The translations under genes were made by a program, and so were the position numbers. Source: Streptomyces sp. CC228A (GTDB taxonomy: Bacteria > Actinomycetota > Actinomycetes > Streptomycetales > Streptomycetaceae). Taken from it: 64,000 bases of DNA. Positions 48,358 through 59,832 of the stretch are shown one piece after another (position 1 is the stretch's first letter; the number at the start of each line of letters is the position of its first letter). Location: the NCBI RefSeq assembly GCF_021390935.1, contig NZ_JAJPUI010000002.1, positions 186,001 through 250,000 on the forward strand, given 5' to 3'. Below the pieces are notes generated by a model, which was given only the letters and a program-made list of their open reading frames with translations, was not told the origin of the DNA and ran no database searches.

Positions 48358-49284
48358 TCAGTTCTTGGTGATCATCGACCGTACGAAGAACAGCAGGTTC
48401 GCCGGCTTCTCCGCGAGGCGCCTCATGAAGTACCCGTACCAGTCGGTCCCGTACGCCGTGTAGACGCGCATCCGATGGCCCTCGGCGGCCAGCCGGACGT
48501 GCTCCTCGCTGCGGATGCCGTACAGCATCTGGAACTCGTACTCGTCCAGTTTGCGCCCGTGGCGGCGCGCGAGCTCCTGGGTGACGGCGATGAGTCGCGG
48601 GTCGTGCGAGCCGATCATCGGGTAGCCCTCGCCCGCCATCAGGATCTTGAGGATGCGGACGTAGGCCTTGTCGATCTCGGCCTTGTCCTGGTAGGCGACG
48701 GAGGCTGGCTCCTTGTAGGCACCCTTCACCAGCCGCACGCGGCTGCCGTTCGCGGCGAGGCGCCGGGCGTCGTCCTCGGTGCGGAACAGGTATGCCTGGA
48801 TCACGCAGCCGGTCTGCGGGAAGTCCTTCCGCAGCTCCTCGTGGATGGCGAACATCGAGTCGAGGGTGGTGTGGTCCTCGGCGTCCAGGGTGACCGTCGT
48901 GCCGATCTCGGCGGCCGCCTCGACGACCGGCCGGACGTTGGCGAGGGCCAGCTCGTGCCCGCCGTCGAGCGACTGGCCGAACATCGACAGCTTGACGGAC
49001 ATCTCCGCGCCGGTGCCCAGACCGAGGGGTGCGAGGCGCTCGACGAGCCGCAGGTAGGCGTCGCGCGCGGCCGTGGCCTGCTCGGGGGTCGTGATGTCCT
49101 CGCCGACGACGTCGAGCGTGACCTCCAGCCCCTTCCCGGTCAGCTCCCGGACGATGGGGATGACCTGGTCGACCGTCTCACCGGGGATGAACCGGTCGAC
49201 GACCGGCTTGGTCACCGGCGCCGCGGACACGAGACGGCGCATCTTGTCGCTGCGCGACGCGGCGAGGATCACGGGACCCAGCAC
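48358..49284 (-). CDS. Proline dehydrogenase
   Basis: FAD enzyme oxidising proline to pyrroline-5-carboxylate. 308 residues from GTG 49284, which has GGAGGTGCCCC upstream. Beta-barrel motifs include VTLDAEDHTTLDSMF, QAYLFRTEDDARRL, RVRLVKGAYKEPASVAYQ, and YEFQMLYGIRSEEH. The short form without a fused dehydrogenase matches actinobacterial PutB/PruB. Divergent from the PucR-like regulator at 49496, which probably activates it. Confidence 0.93.
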   Translation of the reverse strand: MLGPVILAASRSDKMRRLVSAAPVTKPVVDRFIPGETVDQVIPIVRELTGKGLEVTLDVVGEDITTPEQATAARDAYLRLVERLAPLGLGTGAEMSVKLSMFGQSLDGGHELALANVRPVVEAAAEIGTTVTLDAEDHTTLDSMFAIHEELRKDFPQTGCVIQAYLFRTEDDARRLAANGSRVRLVKGAYKEPASVAYQDKAEIDKAYVRILKILMAGEGYPMIGSHDPRLIAVTQELARRHGRKLDEYEFQMLYGIRSEEHVRLAAEGHRMRVYTAYGTDWYGYFMRRLAEKPANLLFFVRSMITKN

Positions 49285-49495
49285 GGGGCACCTCCACGAA
49301 CAGGGGTCGGAGCTATCGGGAACGGAACAAGCGGTACGGGTGGCCGGATACCGACCAGGCGGCGACCTGTCGGAAACGGCACGGGGAACCACCGTGAAAC
49401 CTAAGGATCGACCCGGGCGTCGGCCATCGACACGTGTCACGGGTCCGTGCCGCAGATCTCATACATCTGTCTGAAGCCCATGGGACACTGTCCTG

Positions 49496-50659
49496 GTGCA
49501 GGGCGACTACCAGGAACTGGTCGACGAGATCTCGGTGCTGCTGGGCGCCCCGGCGACCCTGGAGGACCGGGACTTCGGGCTGATCGCCTTCGGGGCGCAC
49601 GACAGCGAGGACGCCACCGAGGTGGACCCGGTCCGCGCCCGCTCGATCCTCACCCGCCGGTCCACCCCCGCGGTGCGCAGCTGGTTCGAGGGCTTCGGCA
49701 TCGCACGGGCCACCGGGCCGGTGCGGATCCCCGCCTCCCCGGAGGCGGGGGTGTACCGGGACCGCCTCTGCCTGCCGGTGCGGCACCGCGGCGTCGTCCT
49801 CGGCTACGTGTGGCTGCTGGACGCCGAGCCAGGACCGCCCCCCGAGCGGCTGGCCGCGGCCATGGACGTGGCGTCGCGGATCGGTGCGCTGCTGGCCGAG
49901 GAGAAGCAGGCGGGCACCGACCTGTCGCGGGAGCTGCGGGCCGTGCTGGCGGCGGACGACGGCCGCCGGGAGTCGGCGCTGGCCGCGCTGCGCACGGCGC
50001 TGGGCCCGGGCGCGGAGGGCCTGCACGCCCTGGTGTGCGTGGCCCCCTGGCCGGAAGCCGACGCCCCGTCCGCCCGTACGGTCCCCGGTGCAGCCGCCCT
50101 GTGCACGGTGCCGTGGCGGACCCCGGACGGCCGCGCGGTCGGCGCGCTCGGCGCGCTCGTACGGCTCCGCTCGGCCGAGGCGCTGTCCCCGGCGCTCGCC
50201 GCGGGCGCCCGGCTGCAGGGGGTGGCGGGGCCGGGCACGACCGCGGGCGTGGGCGAGCCGCGGCGGGGACTGGCGGAGCTGCCCTCCGCGTGGCGGGAGG
50301 CGGTGGGCGCCGCCCGCGCGGCCCTGGCGGAACCGCCGCTGGGGCCCGTCGCCACCTGGTCGGGGATCGGCCCGTACCGGCTCCTCGCGGCACTGCCGGG
50401 CACGGCGGAAGGAGGCGCTGCGGCCGCGGACCCGGCGGTGCGCCCCCTGCTCGCCGCGCACCACGCGGAACTGGCCCGGACGGCGGAGGTGTTCCTCGAC
50501 TGCGCGGGCCAGGCCGGCCGCACGGCCACGGCCCTCGGCATCCACCGCCAGACGCTCTACTACCGGCTGTCCCGTGTGGAGCAGCTCACCGGGCTGGACC
50601 TGGACTCCGGCGAGGACCGGCTGCTGCTGCACATGGCACTGAAGGCGCGCCGGCTCTGA
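49496..50659 (+). CDS. PucR/CdaR-family transcriptional regulator, likely of proline catabolism
   Basis: 387 residues starting [20 protein letters not shown] from GTG 49496. N-terminal GAF-like region, central variable domain and C-terminal PucR-type helix-turn-helix: [20 protein letters not shown] followed by [20 protein letters not shown]. Divergent to proline dehydrogenase with 211 bp between starts, the classical geometry for a pathway activator. The ligand (proline or pyrroline carboxylate) is inferred from position only. Confidence 0.88.
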   Translation: MQGDYQELVDEISVLLGAPATLEDRDFGLIAFGAHDSEDATEVDPVRARSILTRRSTPAVRSWFEGFGIARATGPVRIPASPEAGVYRDRLCLPVRHRGVVLGYVWLLDAEPGPPPERLAAAMDVASRIGALLAEEKQAGTDLSRELRAVLAADDGRRESALAALRTALGPGAEGLHALVCVAPWPEADAPSARTVPGAAALCTVPWRTPDGRAVGALGALVRLRSAEALSPALAAGARLQGVAGPGTTAGVGEPRRGLAELPSAWREAVGAARAALAEPPLGPVATWSGIGPYRLLAALPGTAEGGAAAADPAVRPLLAAHHAELARTAEVFLDCAGQAGRTATALGIHRQTLYYRLSRVEQLTGLDLDSGEDRLLLHMALKARRL

Positions 50660-50690
50660 CCTCGTCTGGGTTCCGCAGTTCCGCGAGCAC

Positions 50691-50736
50691 TTCCGCGTGA
50701 TCATGAGTACCGATCGAGCATTTCCGCGTGATCATG
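50691..50736. repeat. 15-bp direct repeat at the edge of an accessory patch
   Basis: TTCCGCGTGATCATG occurs at 50691-50705 and 50722-50736, each with the TGATCA palindrome. It lies just after the regulator gene and before sequence with different gene content. Could be a regulator site or a scar of insertion. Confidence 0.5.
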
Positions 50737-50847
50737 GGCAGCGGTTACAGGCAGTAAATGGATTCGCTGGCGGGTCGGGGTATCGCAGACTCCTGGCCCC
50801 CACAGCATGAGTAGCTGTGGGGACCAGACCCGGTAAGGGGTGGCGGG

Positions 50848-51051
50848 TCAGTCGGTGACAGTGATGGCGGCCCGGGACTTTGCCAGGTCGATATCGGTCC
50901 AGTAGTTCTCGGGGGCGGTGCGTGCCATGTGCTGCGTGCCATACCAGTAGCCGCCGGTTTTGCGGCTGTTGGTGGAGCTGAGCGCGACCTCGTAGGTACC
51001 GGCCTCGTCGATGGGGCTACTGCCCGCCGCCGCGCCCTCGACGCCGGCCAC
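50848..51051 (-). pseudogene. Fragment of an unrecognised coding sequence
   Basis: The frame ends GTYEVALSSTNSRKTGGYWY and WTDIDLAKSRAAITVTD with good third-position GC, but the start region (MAGVEGAAAGSSPIDEAG) is short and not convincing. It looks like the 3' remnant of a gene whose 5' part has been lost. No family is recognised. Confidence 0.35.
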
Positions 51052-51262
51052 AGCGACACCGGCGGGGTGGCCTCGCGCTCGGCGATTTCGTCGCCGTACC
51101 CCCGGCCCGCACGGCCCGCGACGCCGGATTCCTGAGCGCCAAGCCGATGTTCCCCCAGCTCACCGCTACCGGTGTCCGGTGCAGGCCAGCGGCCATGCAA
51201 GCTTGGCGCGAAATGCACGTTACGTAGTCGTGTGAACGCGCTGGGTGATAGACAGTGTGGTC

Positions 51263-52588
51263 ATGTCTAGGTTCCCTGAGGGCAAGTTCACCATCGTCAA
51301 CAACGAGACCGGCCGGGCCGTGCGCGTGCGTCTGGGCCGCACCCACGACGTCAGCGACCACAGGTTGGGCACCAGGTACCTCCAGACCGTCAGTGAAAAG
51401 CCCTGGCTGGAGCTGGGCCAGGCCGACAACAGCCCCGCCACCGTGTGGCGGCACAACTCCCAGCAGATCGTCAGCCATGCCGTCGGCGAATACCAGAACA
51501 TCGGCGACTACTGCGTGTGGATGGACTCGAAGTCGACAGACCAGATGAAGGACCGCTTCAACACCCAGCGGGCCTTCGAGAGCCGGCTGAACGACATGCC
51601 CGCAGACCTGCGCGGCCGTCTCGCCCCGCTGATCCCCGCCGAGTGGACCGCCATCCAGGCCCGCCTGCGCGCCGGGATGGCCAAGAACTACGAGTTCCAG
51701 CAGGACGAACGAGCCCGCGCGTACGCGGAGGCCGAGGCGGAGGCATGGGCCGCCGAGGAGAACCCTCCCAGCGCCCACGACCTCAGCCTGCTGCGCGCCT
51801 ACCGACTGCGAAGCATGGGCGGCCGCCCCGACCCCATTTCGGAGAGGGGGCACCAATTCGCCGAGATGCCCGAGGAGGTGCGGGAGAAAGTACTGAGCTT
51901 CCTCCCTGCGGAAGAGCAGCAGGCGCTTCGGAGCGAGATTGCCCAGCTGAGGGGCGAGATCGACCAGCCGACGAAGGAAGTGGTCGAGCGCCTGCGGAGC
52001 GATCCGCGCGCCGAACAGGTCCGTGAGCGCGCCGAGAAGCTGCTGCCCGAGGTGAAGGAGCGCCGCGCCGCCGCCGCCCAGGCCGCCATCCCGCTGGAGG
52101 ACCTGAACGAGTGGCACCGCAAGTGCGCCGTGCGCAGGCTCGACGACTCAGAGGTCCTCTTGCGCTTCACCAACTTCAATTACAGCACCGACGAGGACAA
52201 GCGCATCATGGCCGCGCTGGACACCTACCTCAAGGCTGCGGCCAAGGAAGGCATCGTCCCACCGGTGATCGCCTCCGACTCCACCACCCGCCTCTACGGC
52301 TGCGGAGCCAGCCAAGGCCCGGACAGCACATATGGGTGGACCTACGACGGCACCCACATCTACGCCTCGGACAGCAACACGATTCCCTCCCGCCAGACCT
52401 ACTGGACCGACGCCGGCGGATACCTCGTCGGCAGGCCCAAGGGCGGCCCGGGCCAGACCTGGTCCATCGTGAAATGGACCCCTACCGAGCCCGAGCCCGG
52501 CACCAACCTCTCCGAGACCGCCCTCACCGGCCTGTTCGGCCCCCTCGACGCCTTCGGAACCGGCGTCTTCGGAACCGGCGGAATCTGA
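51263..52588 (+). CDS. Unrecognised 441-residue protein
   Basis: Starts MSRFPEGKFTIVNNETGRAV. Residues 1-95 look like a small beta-rich (possibly beta-trefoil) unit with a Trp and Cys (WRHNSQQIVSHAV, DYCVWMDSK). Residues 100-290 are helical and charged, with coiled-coil-like stretches (EEQQALRSEIAQLRGEI, RAEQVRERAEKLLPEVKER). The C-terminal 130 residues are Thr/Tyr/Gly-rich (RLYGCGASQGPDSTYGWTYD, GGPGQTWSIVKWTP). No signal peptide or membrane helix. GTG 51245 is an alternative start. Sits among broken genes, so probably acquired. Confidence 0.65.
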   Translation: MSRFPEGKFTIVNNETGRAVRVRLGRTHDVSDHRLGTRYLQTVSEKPWLELGQADNSPATVWRHNSQQIVSHAVGEYQNIGDYCVWMDSKSTDQMKDRFNTQRAFESRLNDMPADLRGRLAPLIPAEWTAIQARLRAGMAKNYEFQQDERARAYAEAEAEAWAAEENPPSAHDLSLLRAYRLRSMGGRPDPISERGHQFAEMPEEVREKVLSFLPAEEQQALRSEIAQLRGEIDQPTKEVVERLRSDPRAEQVRERAEKLLPEVKERRAAAAQAAIPLEDLNEWHRKCAVRRLDDSEVLLRFTNFNYSTDEDKRIMAALDTYLKAAAKEGIVPPVIASDSTTRLYGCGASQGPDSTYGWTYDGTHIYASDSNTIPSRQTYWTDAGGYLVGRPKGGPGQTWSIVKWTPTEPEPGTNLSETALTGLFGPLDAFGTGVFGTGGI

Positions 52589-52849
52589 CCCCCACACCCA
52601 CCGCGCCGCCAGCCCCGCACCGCACTCCCAATGCGGGCGACGGACCACTTGCAGGGTGCGCAGCCCCCGCCGTCACCATCCTCGTCCCGCACCCCTGGCA
52701 GGTCCACCCTGCCTCCGGGGCGCGGCCACGGCCGGCCCGGCGGGGGCGGCCTGCGCCAGCGCGGCGGCCGGGAGCCGTGCGGCCAGTGGGGACGGGCCGC
52801 GGCGGCCCAGACGACGGGGCGTCCGGAACCGCCGCGCCGGACGAGGTGG

Positions 52850-53714
52850 CCAGGGCGCGCCCCTGCCCGCCCTCTGCGCAACGCAGATCGTGAGCTGGGG
52901 CATCGTCTACTACGTCTTCCCCGTCCTCGATCCGCAGATCACGCCGCGACCGGCTGGCCGGCCGGGGCGACCACCGCGGCGTTCTCCCTCGGTCTCGTCG
53001 TCTCCGCCCTCGCCGGAATCCGCGTCGGGCGCATCCTCGACCGGCGCGGCCCGCGCGCCGTCATGACCGCAGGGTCTGTACTCGGCGTCATCAGCCTGCT
53101 GACCGTGGCTGCGGCCCCGAACCTCCCGCTCTTCGCCGCCGGTTGGATGCTCGCCGGGCTCGCGATGGCCGCCATCTTCTACCAACCCGCGTTCGCCGCC
53201 CTCACCCGTTGGTGGGCACCCGACCACGTCCGCGCCCTGACCGTCGTCACCTCGCCGGCGGGCTCGCCTCCACTGTCTTCGCACCTCTGACCGCGGCCCT
53301 CGCCGAGCGCCTGTCCTGGCGCCACACCTCCCTTGTGCTCGCCGGCATCCTCGCCGCCGTCACCATCCCCGCTCATGCCCTCGCATTGCGCGCACCCTGG
53401 CCCGACGCCCAACCAGCCCCGCACATGCGACCGGAGGCGCTGACGGGGTCGGGCGCAGCCGACCGTTCCTCCTGCTCGCCGCCGCCTTCACCCTGTCCGG
53501 CTGCGCGATGTACGCCGTCGTCGCCCTCGTCCCACTCCTCCTCGAACGCGGCTACACCACCAGCCAGGCCGCCTGGGCCCTCGGTATCGGCGGCGCCGGA
53601 CAGGCACTCGGCCGCACCCTGTACGCCGCCCTCACACGCCGCACCACCGCCACAGCCCGCACAACGATCCTCATCGCGCTGGGTACGGCACACACCCACT
53701 CATACGGTCGGTAG
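52850..53714 (+). pseudogene. MFS transporter remnant with several frameshifts
   Basis: Consecutive pieces in different frames read LPALCATQIVSWGIVYYVFP, then AFSLGLVVSALAGIRVGRIL and YQPAFAALTRWWAPDHVRAL, then STVFAPLTAALAERLSWRHT, then VVALVPLLLERGYTTSQAAW. Together they cover roughly the first eight helices of a 12-helix major facilitator; breaks fall near 52,945, 53,256 and 53,467. The last third is missing at about 53,700, where unrelated sequence begins. The stretch 52,589-52,849 has no gene that I can support. Confidence 0.75.
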
Positions 53715-53905
53715 TCGGCGCCGGCCCCCTTCAACAGCCGAACCCAAGGGGTTCGGCGGGACATCTCGCGCAGGCATCCATGCAAAGCGGCCGCAACATA
53801 GCCGACGATCGCCGGTTTGGGTAACCGGTGATCGTAAGGACCAATGAAGCTCACCCCATCCCCGAGCTTCCAGCGGGGAACAGTGCCATCCTTCTTGCGG
53901 CCCAT
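53552..53905 (-). CDS. Possible chimeric small ORF, unknown
   Basis: MGRKKDGTVPRWKLGDGVSF then IGPYDHRLPKPAIVGYVAAA. The first about 70 residues are unrelated to anything I recognise and have lower GC at third positions; from CAVPSAM onward it is merely the antisense of the transporter remnant. Likely a junction product; treat as doubtful. Confidence 0.25.
   Translation of the reverse strand: MGRKKDGTVPRWKLGDGVSFIGPYDHRLPKPAIVGYVAAALHGCLREMSRRTPWVRLLKGAGADYRPYEWVCAVPSAMRIVVRAVAVVRRVRAAYRVRPSACPAPPIPRAQAAWLVV
53806..53834. repeat. Imperfect palindrome in the accessory patch
   Basis: CGATCGCCGGTT (53806-53817) and AACCGGTGATCG (53823-53834) pair with one mismatch. It lies inside the doubtful ORF, close to the inner edge of the patch. 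The rest of 53,835-54,150 shows nothing. Confidence 0.5.
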
Positions 53906-54153
53906 AGCCAGGGCCCCCTACCGCCAGTGACTACGGGGGGTCGTGCGGCCCCTCGGGGAGTGGAGCGGGCCCCGCCGTACGTCCCGGACGGCCCGTCGCC
54001 CGGTGGCCGGTAGCCGCTTGGCGGGGTCGGACCACCTGCCGGTGGAGGGGGGCGGCTCCTCGTGCGGTCAGCGATGCCCCCCGGGGGCGGAACGGACCCG
54101 CGCGACCGGTCGGCCTCGCCCGGGCGCCGGCGGCCCCTCGTCCCGACGCCCGC

Positions 54154-54247
54154 GACCTCCCGCCCGGCCGGGCGGGAGGTCGTCTCGTCCCCCGCGCCCG
54201 CGCCGAAACGGCGGTGCCCCCAGCCGCCTGGGCGGGTGGGGGCACCG
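54154..54247 (-). terminator. Two consecutive hairpins after serA
   Basis: CGGTGCCCCC (54212-54221) pairs with GGGGGCACCG (54238-54247), 15 bases past the serA stop. Beyond it, GACCTCCCGCCCGG (54154-54167) is followed at once by its perfect complement (54168-54181), a 28-bp palindrome. Confidence 0.7.
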
Positions 54248-54261
54248 GACGCGTGGAGCCG

Positions 54262-55863
54262 TCAGGCGAGGTTGACGGAGCGCGCGGACGTGGCGCCGAC
54301 CTCGGTGGCGAGCTCGGTCAGGACCGACTGCGGCACGGTGTCGTCGACGGTGAGCACCGCCAGCGCCTCGCCGCCCTCCTCCGCACGCGCCACCTGCATG
54401 CCGGCGATGTTGAGGCCGGCCTCGCCGAGGATGCGGCCGACGGTGCCGACCACGCCGGGGCGGTCCTCGTAGCGCAGCACGACCATGTGGTCGGCGAGCG
54501 CCAGGTCCACGTCGTAGTCGCCCACTGCGACGATCTTCTGGATGTGCTTGGGGCCGACCAGCGTGCCGGAGATGGCGACCTCCTCGCCGTCGCCGAGCGT
54601 GCCGCGCACGGTGATGACGTTGCGGTGGTCGGGGGACTCGCTGCTGGTGGTGAGCCGCACCTCGACACCGCGCTCCTGCGCGAACAGCGGGGCGTTGACG
54701 TACGAGACGGTCTCGTCGACGACGTCCTCGAAGACGCCCTTCAGCGCGGACAGCTCCAGCACCTTCACGTCGTGCTGGGTGATCTCGCCGTACACCTCGA
54801 CGTCGAGCCGCACCGCGACCTCGCCGGCCAGGGCGGTGAAGATCCGGCCGAGGCGCTCGGCGAGCGGCAGGCCCGGCTTGACGTCCTCGGCGATGACGCC
54901 GCCCTGCACGTTGACGGCGTCCGGGACCAGCTCGCCGGCCAGGGCGAGGCGGACGGAGCGGGCCACCGCGATGCCGGCCTTCTCCTGGGCCTCGTCGGTG
55001 GAGGCGCCCAGGTGCGGGGTGCACACGACCTGGTCGAGCTCGAACAGCGGGGAGTCGGTGCACGGCTCCTTCGCGTACACGTCCAGGCCGGCGCCCGCGA
55101 CGCGCCCCTCCTTCAGCGCCGAGTACAGCGCCTCCTCGTCCACGATGCCGCCGCGTGCGGCGTTGACGATGCGGACGGTCGGCTTGACCTTGTGGAGGGC
55201 CTCGTCGCCGATGAGGCCGAGGGTCTCCGGGGTCTTCGGGAGGTGGACGGTGATGAAGTCGGCGACCTCCAGCAGCTCGTCCAGCGTCAGCAGCTTGACG
55301 CCCATCTGCGCGGCGCGGGCCGGCTGCACGTACGGGTCGTAGGCGACGACCTTCATGCCGAAGGCGGACATGCGCTGCGCGACGAGGACGCCGATGCGGC
55401 CGAGGCCGACGACGCCGAGGGTCTTCTCGCTGAGCTCGACACCCGTGTACTTGCTGCGCTTCCACTCGCCGTTCTTGAGGGCGGTGTTGGCCTGCGGGAT
55501 GTTGCGGGCGGTGGCGACGAGGAGGCCGCAGGCGAGCTCGGCGGCGGTCACGATGTTGGACGTCGGCGCGTTGACGACCATCACGCCGGCCTTCGTGGCG
55601 GCGGACACGTCGACGTTGTCCAGGCCCACGCCCGCGCGGGCGACGACCCTCAGCCGGTGCGCGGCGGCGATGGCCTCGGCGTCGACCTTGGTGGCGGAGC
55701 GGATCAGGATCGCGTCGACGTCCGCGATGGCGGGAAGCAGCTCGGCGCGGTCGGCGCCGTTGCAGTGCCGGATCTCGAAGTCGGGGCCGAGCCCGTCGAC
55801 GGTGGCGGGCGACAGCTCTTCGGCGATGAGAACTACCGGCTTTTTCTGAGGGTGCGAGCTCAC
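54262..55863 (-). CDS. serA: D-3-phosphoglycerate dehydrogenase
   Basis: First step of serine synthesis. 533 residues from GTG 55863, preceded by GAGGACCTTTC. Substrate domain, Rossmann loop GVVGLGRIGVLVAQRM, the catalytic Arg/Glu/His set in NAARGGIVDEEAL and TPHLGASTDEAQ, then an intervening regulatory domain and a C-terminal ACT domain (MVVLRYEDRPGVVGTVG). This is the long type I form, serine-feedback regulated in mycobacteria. Confidence 0.95.
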   Translation of the reverse strand: MSSHPQKKPVVLIAEELSPATVDGLGPDFEIRHCNGADRAELLPAIADVDAILIRSATKVDAEAIAAAHRLRVVARAGVGLDNVDVSAATKAGVMVVNAPTSNIVTAAELACGLLVATARNIPQANTALKNGEWKRSKYTGVELSEKTLGVVGLGRIGVLVAQRMSAFGMKVVAYDPYVQPARAAQMGVKLLTLDELLEVADFITVHLPKTPETLGLIGDEALHKVKPTVRIVNAARGGIVDEEALYSALKEGRVAGAGLDVYAKEPCTDSPLFELDQVVCTPHLGASTDEAQEKAGIAVARSVRLALAGELVPDAVNVQGGVIAEDVKPGLPLAERLGRIFTALAGEVAVRLDVEVYGEITQHDVKVLELSALKGVFEDVVDETVSYVNAPLFAQERGVEVRLTTSSESPDHRNVITVRGTLGDGEEVAISGTLVGPKHIQKIVAVGDYDVDLALADHMVVLRYEDRPGVVGTVGRILGEAGLNIAGMQVARAEEGGEALAVLTVDDTVPQSVLTELATEVGATSARSVNLA

Positions 55864-56103
55864 GAAAGGTCCTCACAAGTCCAGTGCGGACGGCCGTCCC
55901 GACGGCCGCAGGCGGTGGAGGGGCTTGCCGCGTGAAAGACGCACGACGCTGTGAGCCTGACGCGTACGGGTGTGCAGTGCCGCGCTCAGTCTAGTAGTGG
56001 CGGGGCTGGGATTCTGCGCCTCGTTGGCACTGTCACCCGCACGTGGCTGGACGCCGTGGACAAGCCGCGAACGGGGTGCGCGGCACCTCGCCGCGCATGA
56101 CGC

Positions 56104-56134
56104 GGCGGGGCCGGGCATCGCGCCCGGCCCCGCC
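56104..56134 (-). terminator. Terminator after ilvC
   Basis: GGCGGGGCCGGGC (56104-56116) and GCCCGGCCCCGCC (56122-56134) form a perfect 13-bp stem with a 5-base loop, 10 bases past the ilvC stop. Confidence 0.8.
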
Positions 56135-56144
56135 GTCACGAGGC

Positions 56145-57263
<1,119 letters not shown>

Positions 57264-57788
57264 TCAGGCCGACCGGTCGAGCGCCCGCAGGGAGCGGTCC
57301 GTGATGGAGCGGGCGCCGCGCCCTATGGCGATCGTGCCCGACTGGACGAGCTCCTTGATGCCGAACTGCTCCAGCATCTTCAGCATCGCTTCGAGCTTGT
57401 CACTCGATCCGGTGGCCTCGATGGTGACGGCCTCCGGGGAGACGTCCACGGTCTTGGCGCGGAACAGCTGGACGATCTCGACGATCTGGGAGCGGGTCTC
57501 GTTGTCGGCGCGGACCTTCACCAGGACGAGCTCGCGCTGGATCGCGGCGCTGGGCTCGAGTTCGACGATCTTCAGGACGTTGACCAGCTTGTTGAGCTGC
57601 TTGGTCACCTGCTCCAGCGGCAGGTCCTCGACATTGACCACGATGGTGATCCGGGAGATGTCGGGGTGCTCGGTGACGCCGACGGCGAGGGAGTCGATGT
57701 TGAAGCCGCGGCGGGAGAACAGGGCGGCGATCCGGGCGAGGATGCCGGGGGTGTTCTCCACCAGGACGGAGAGCGTGTGCTTGGACAT
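57264..57788 (-). CDS. ilvN: Acetolactate synthase regulatory (small) subunit
   Basis: 174-residue regulatory subunit that confers valine feedback on IlvB. N-terminal ACT domain (HTLSVLVENTPGILARIAAL, RRGFNIDSLAVG) and a C-terminal dimerisation part (LVLVKVRADNETRSQIVEIV). Starts 21 bases after ilvB stops, indicating coupled expression in the standard ilvBNC order. Confidence 0.95.
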   Translation of the reverse strand: MSKHTLSVLVENTPGILARIAALFSRRGFNIDSLAVGVTEHPDISRITIVVNVEDLPLEQVTKQLNKLVNVLKIVELEPSAAIQRELVLVKVRADNETRSQIVEIVQLFRAKTVDVSPEAVTIEATGSSDKLEAMLKMLEQFGIKELVQSGTIAIGRGARSITDRSLRALDRSA

Positions 57789-57809
57789 GTTCGGGAACTC
57801 GGCTCTCTC

Positions 57810-59672
57810 TCAGTCTTCTTCGCTGTCGCCGAAGTCGGGGCGGACGTCGCGGGCGGCCATGATCTCGTCGTTGGAGGTGCCGGCGGCGACCATCGGCCAC
57901 ACCATGGCGTCCTCGTGGACGATGAAGTCGATGACCACGGGGCGGTCGTTGATGGCATTGGCCTCCGCGATGACCTTGTCCAGGTCCTCGGGGCTCTCGC
58001 AGCGCATCGCGACGCAGCCCATGGCCTCGGACAGCTTCACGAAGTCCGGGATGCGGGTGCCGGCGCTCGGCTCCTTGCCCGTGGCCTCGGGGCCCGAGTG
58101 CAGCACGGTGTTGGAGTAGCGCTGGTTGTAGAAGAGGGTCTGCCACTGGCGGACCATCCCGAGGGCGCCGTTGTTGATGATGGCGACCTTGATGGGGATG
58201 TTGTTGAGGGCGCAGGTGACCAGTTCCTGGTTGGTCATCTGGAAGCAGCCGTCGCCGTCGATGGCCCAGACCGTGCGGTCGGGCATGCCCGCCTTGGCGC
58301 CCATGGCGGCCGGGACGGCGTAGCCCATGGTGCCCGCGCCGCCGGAGTTGAGCCAGGTGGCCGGCTTGTCGTAGTCGATGTAGTGGGCGGCCCACATCTG
58401 GTGCTGGCCGACGCCCGCGGCGAAGATCGTGCCCTCGGGGGCGAGTTGCCCGATGCGCTGGATGACCTGCTGCGGGGCGAGGGAGCCGTTCGCGGGCTGG
58501 TCGTAGCCGAGGGGGTAGGTCTCGCGCCAGCGGTTGAGGTCCTTCCACCAGGCGGTGTAGTCGCCCTTGCTGCCGGCGGTGTGCTCGGCCTGGACGGCCT
58601 GGACCAGGTCGGCGATGACCTCGCGGGCGTCCCCGACGATCGGCACGTCCGCGGCGCGGTTCTTGCCGATCTCGGCCGGGTCGATGTCGGCGTGGACGAT
58701 CTTGGCGAACGGCGCGAAGCTGTCGAGCTTGCCGGTGACGCGGTCGTCGAAGCGGGCGCCGAGGGCGACGATCAGATCGGCCTTCTGCAGGGCGGTGACG
58801 GCGGTGACGGCGCCGTGCATGCCGGGCATGCCGACGTGCAGCGGGTGCGTGTCGGGGAAGGCGCCGAGCGCCATCAGGGTGGTGGTGACGGGAGCGCCGG
58901 TGAGTTCGGCGAGGACCTTCAGCTCGGCGGTGGCGCCCGCCTTGATGACGCCGCCGCCGACGTACAGGACGGGGCGCTTGGCCTCGGTGATGAGCCGGGC
59001 GGCCTCGCGGATCTGCTTGGCGTGCGGCTTGGTGACCGGGCGGTAGCCGGGCAGGTCGGTCTGCGGCGGCCAGCTGAAGGTGGTCTTCGCCTGGAGGGCG
59101 TCCTTGGAGATGTCGACCAGGACCGGGCCGGGGCGGCCGGTGGAGGCGATGTGGAACGCCTCGGCGATGGTCCGGGGGATGTCGTCGGCGTTGGTGACCA
59201 GGAAGTTGTGCTTGGTGATCGGCATGGTGATGCCGCAGATGTCCGCCTCCTGGAAGGCGTCGGTGCCGATCGCCTTGGAGGAGACCTGGCCGGTGATCGC
59301 GACGAGCGGGACGGAGTCCATGTGGGCGTCGGCGATGGGGGTGACCAGGTTGGTGGCGCCGGGGCCCGAGGTGGCCATGCAGACACCGACCTTGCCGGTG
59401 GCCTGGGCGTAGCCGGTGGCGGCGTGGCCGGCGCCCTGCTCGTGGCGGACGAGGACGTGGCGCACCCGGGTGGAGTCCATCATCGGGTCGTACGCGGGCA
59501 GGATGGCCCCGCCGGGAATGCCGAATACCGTCTCGGCGCCGACTTCCTCAAGAGAGCGGATCAGGGACTGGGCGCCCGTGACGTGCTCAACGGTGGCGGA
59601 AGCCTGCGGTCCGCCGCTGCGGGGCCGCGGCTGGGGGTGGTGGGCCCCGGTGGCCTGCTCGGTCATCGGCAT
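57810..59672 (-). CDS. ilvB: Acetolactate synthase catalytic (large) subunit
   Basis: TPP-dependent enzyme forming acetolactate and acetohydroxybutyrate. 620 residues; catalytic Glu in [20 protein letters not shown]-binding middle domain, and TPP motif [23 protein letters not shown] 59672 chosen with GAGAAGAGA upstream; ATG 59666 is an alternative. Preceded by a leader peptide and terminator typical of attenuation. Confidence 0.96.
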   Translation of the reverse strand: MPMTEQATGAHHPQPRPRSGGPQASATVEHVTGAQSLIRSLEEVGAETVFGIPGGAILPAYDPMMDSTRVRHVLVRHEQGAGHAATGYAQATGKVGVCMATSGPGATNLVTPIADAHMDSVPLVAITGQVSSKAIGTDAFQEADICGITMPITKHNFLVTNADDIPRTIAEAFHIASTGRPGPVLVDISKDALQAKTTFSWPPQTDLPGYRPVTKPHAKQIREAARLITEAKRPVLYVGGGVIKAGATAELKVLAELTGAPVTTTLMALGAFPDTHPLHVGMPGMHGAVTAVTALQKADLIVALGARFDDRVTGKLDSFAPFAKIVHADIDPAEIGKNRAADVPIVGDAREVIADLVQAVQAEHTAGSKGDYTAWWKDLNRWRETYPLGYDQPANGSLAPQQVIQRIGQLAPEGTIFAAGVGQHQMWAAHYIDYDKPATWLNSGGAGTMGYAVPAAMGAKAGMPDRTVWAIDGDGCFQMTNQELVTCALNNIPIKVAIINNGALGMVRQWQTLFYNQRYSNTVLHSGPEATGKEPSAGTRIPDFVKLSEAMGCVAMRCESPEDLDKVIAEANAINDRPVVIDFIVHEDAMVWPMVAAGTSNDEIMAARDVRPDFGDSEED

Positions 59673-59757
59673 TCTCTTCTCGAAGCTGAGGGTTGGGCGA
59701 GAGTTTCAGCGGGTCTGGCGGTGTCTGTCAGCGTCTGCCCGGAGGCACCGGTGCAAC

Positions 59758-59791
59758 AAAAAACCCCTCGTGCCGTGAGGCAAGCGAGGGG
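59758..59791 (-). terminator. Intrinsic terminator in the ilvB leader (attenuator)
   Basis: On the minus strand CCCCTCG (59791-59785) pairs with CGAGGGG (59770-59764), with an inner TGCC/GGCA stem, followed by six T residues. It lies 41 bases beyond the leader-peptide stop and 85 bases ahead of ilvB. Confidence 0.85.
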
Positions 59792-59832
59792 AGCGCGCCG
59801 GTGTGGGTCCGCAGGGCCATGTCGGGACCTGC

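Noticed and set aside
53552..53905. Minus-strand ORF as a functional gene
   Set aside because: Half of it is antisense of the transporter remnant and the first half has no recognisable domain; kept only as a doubtful feature.
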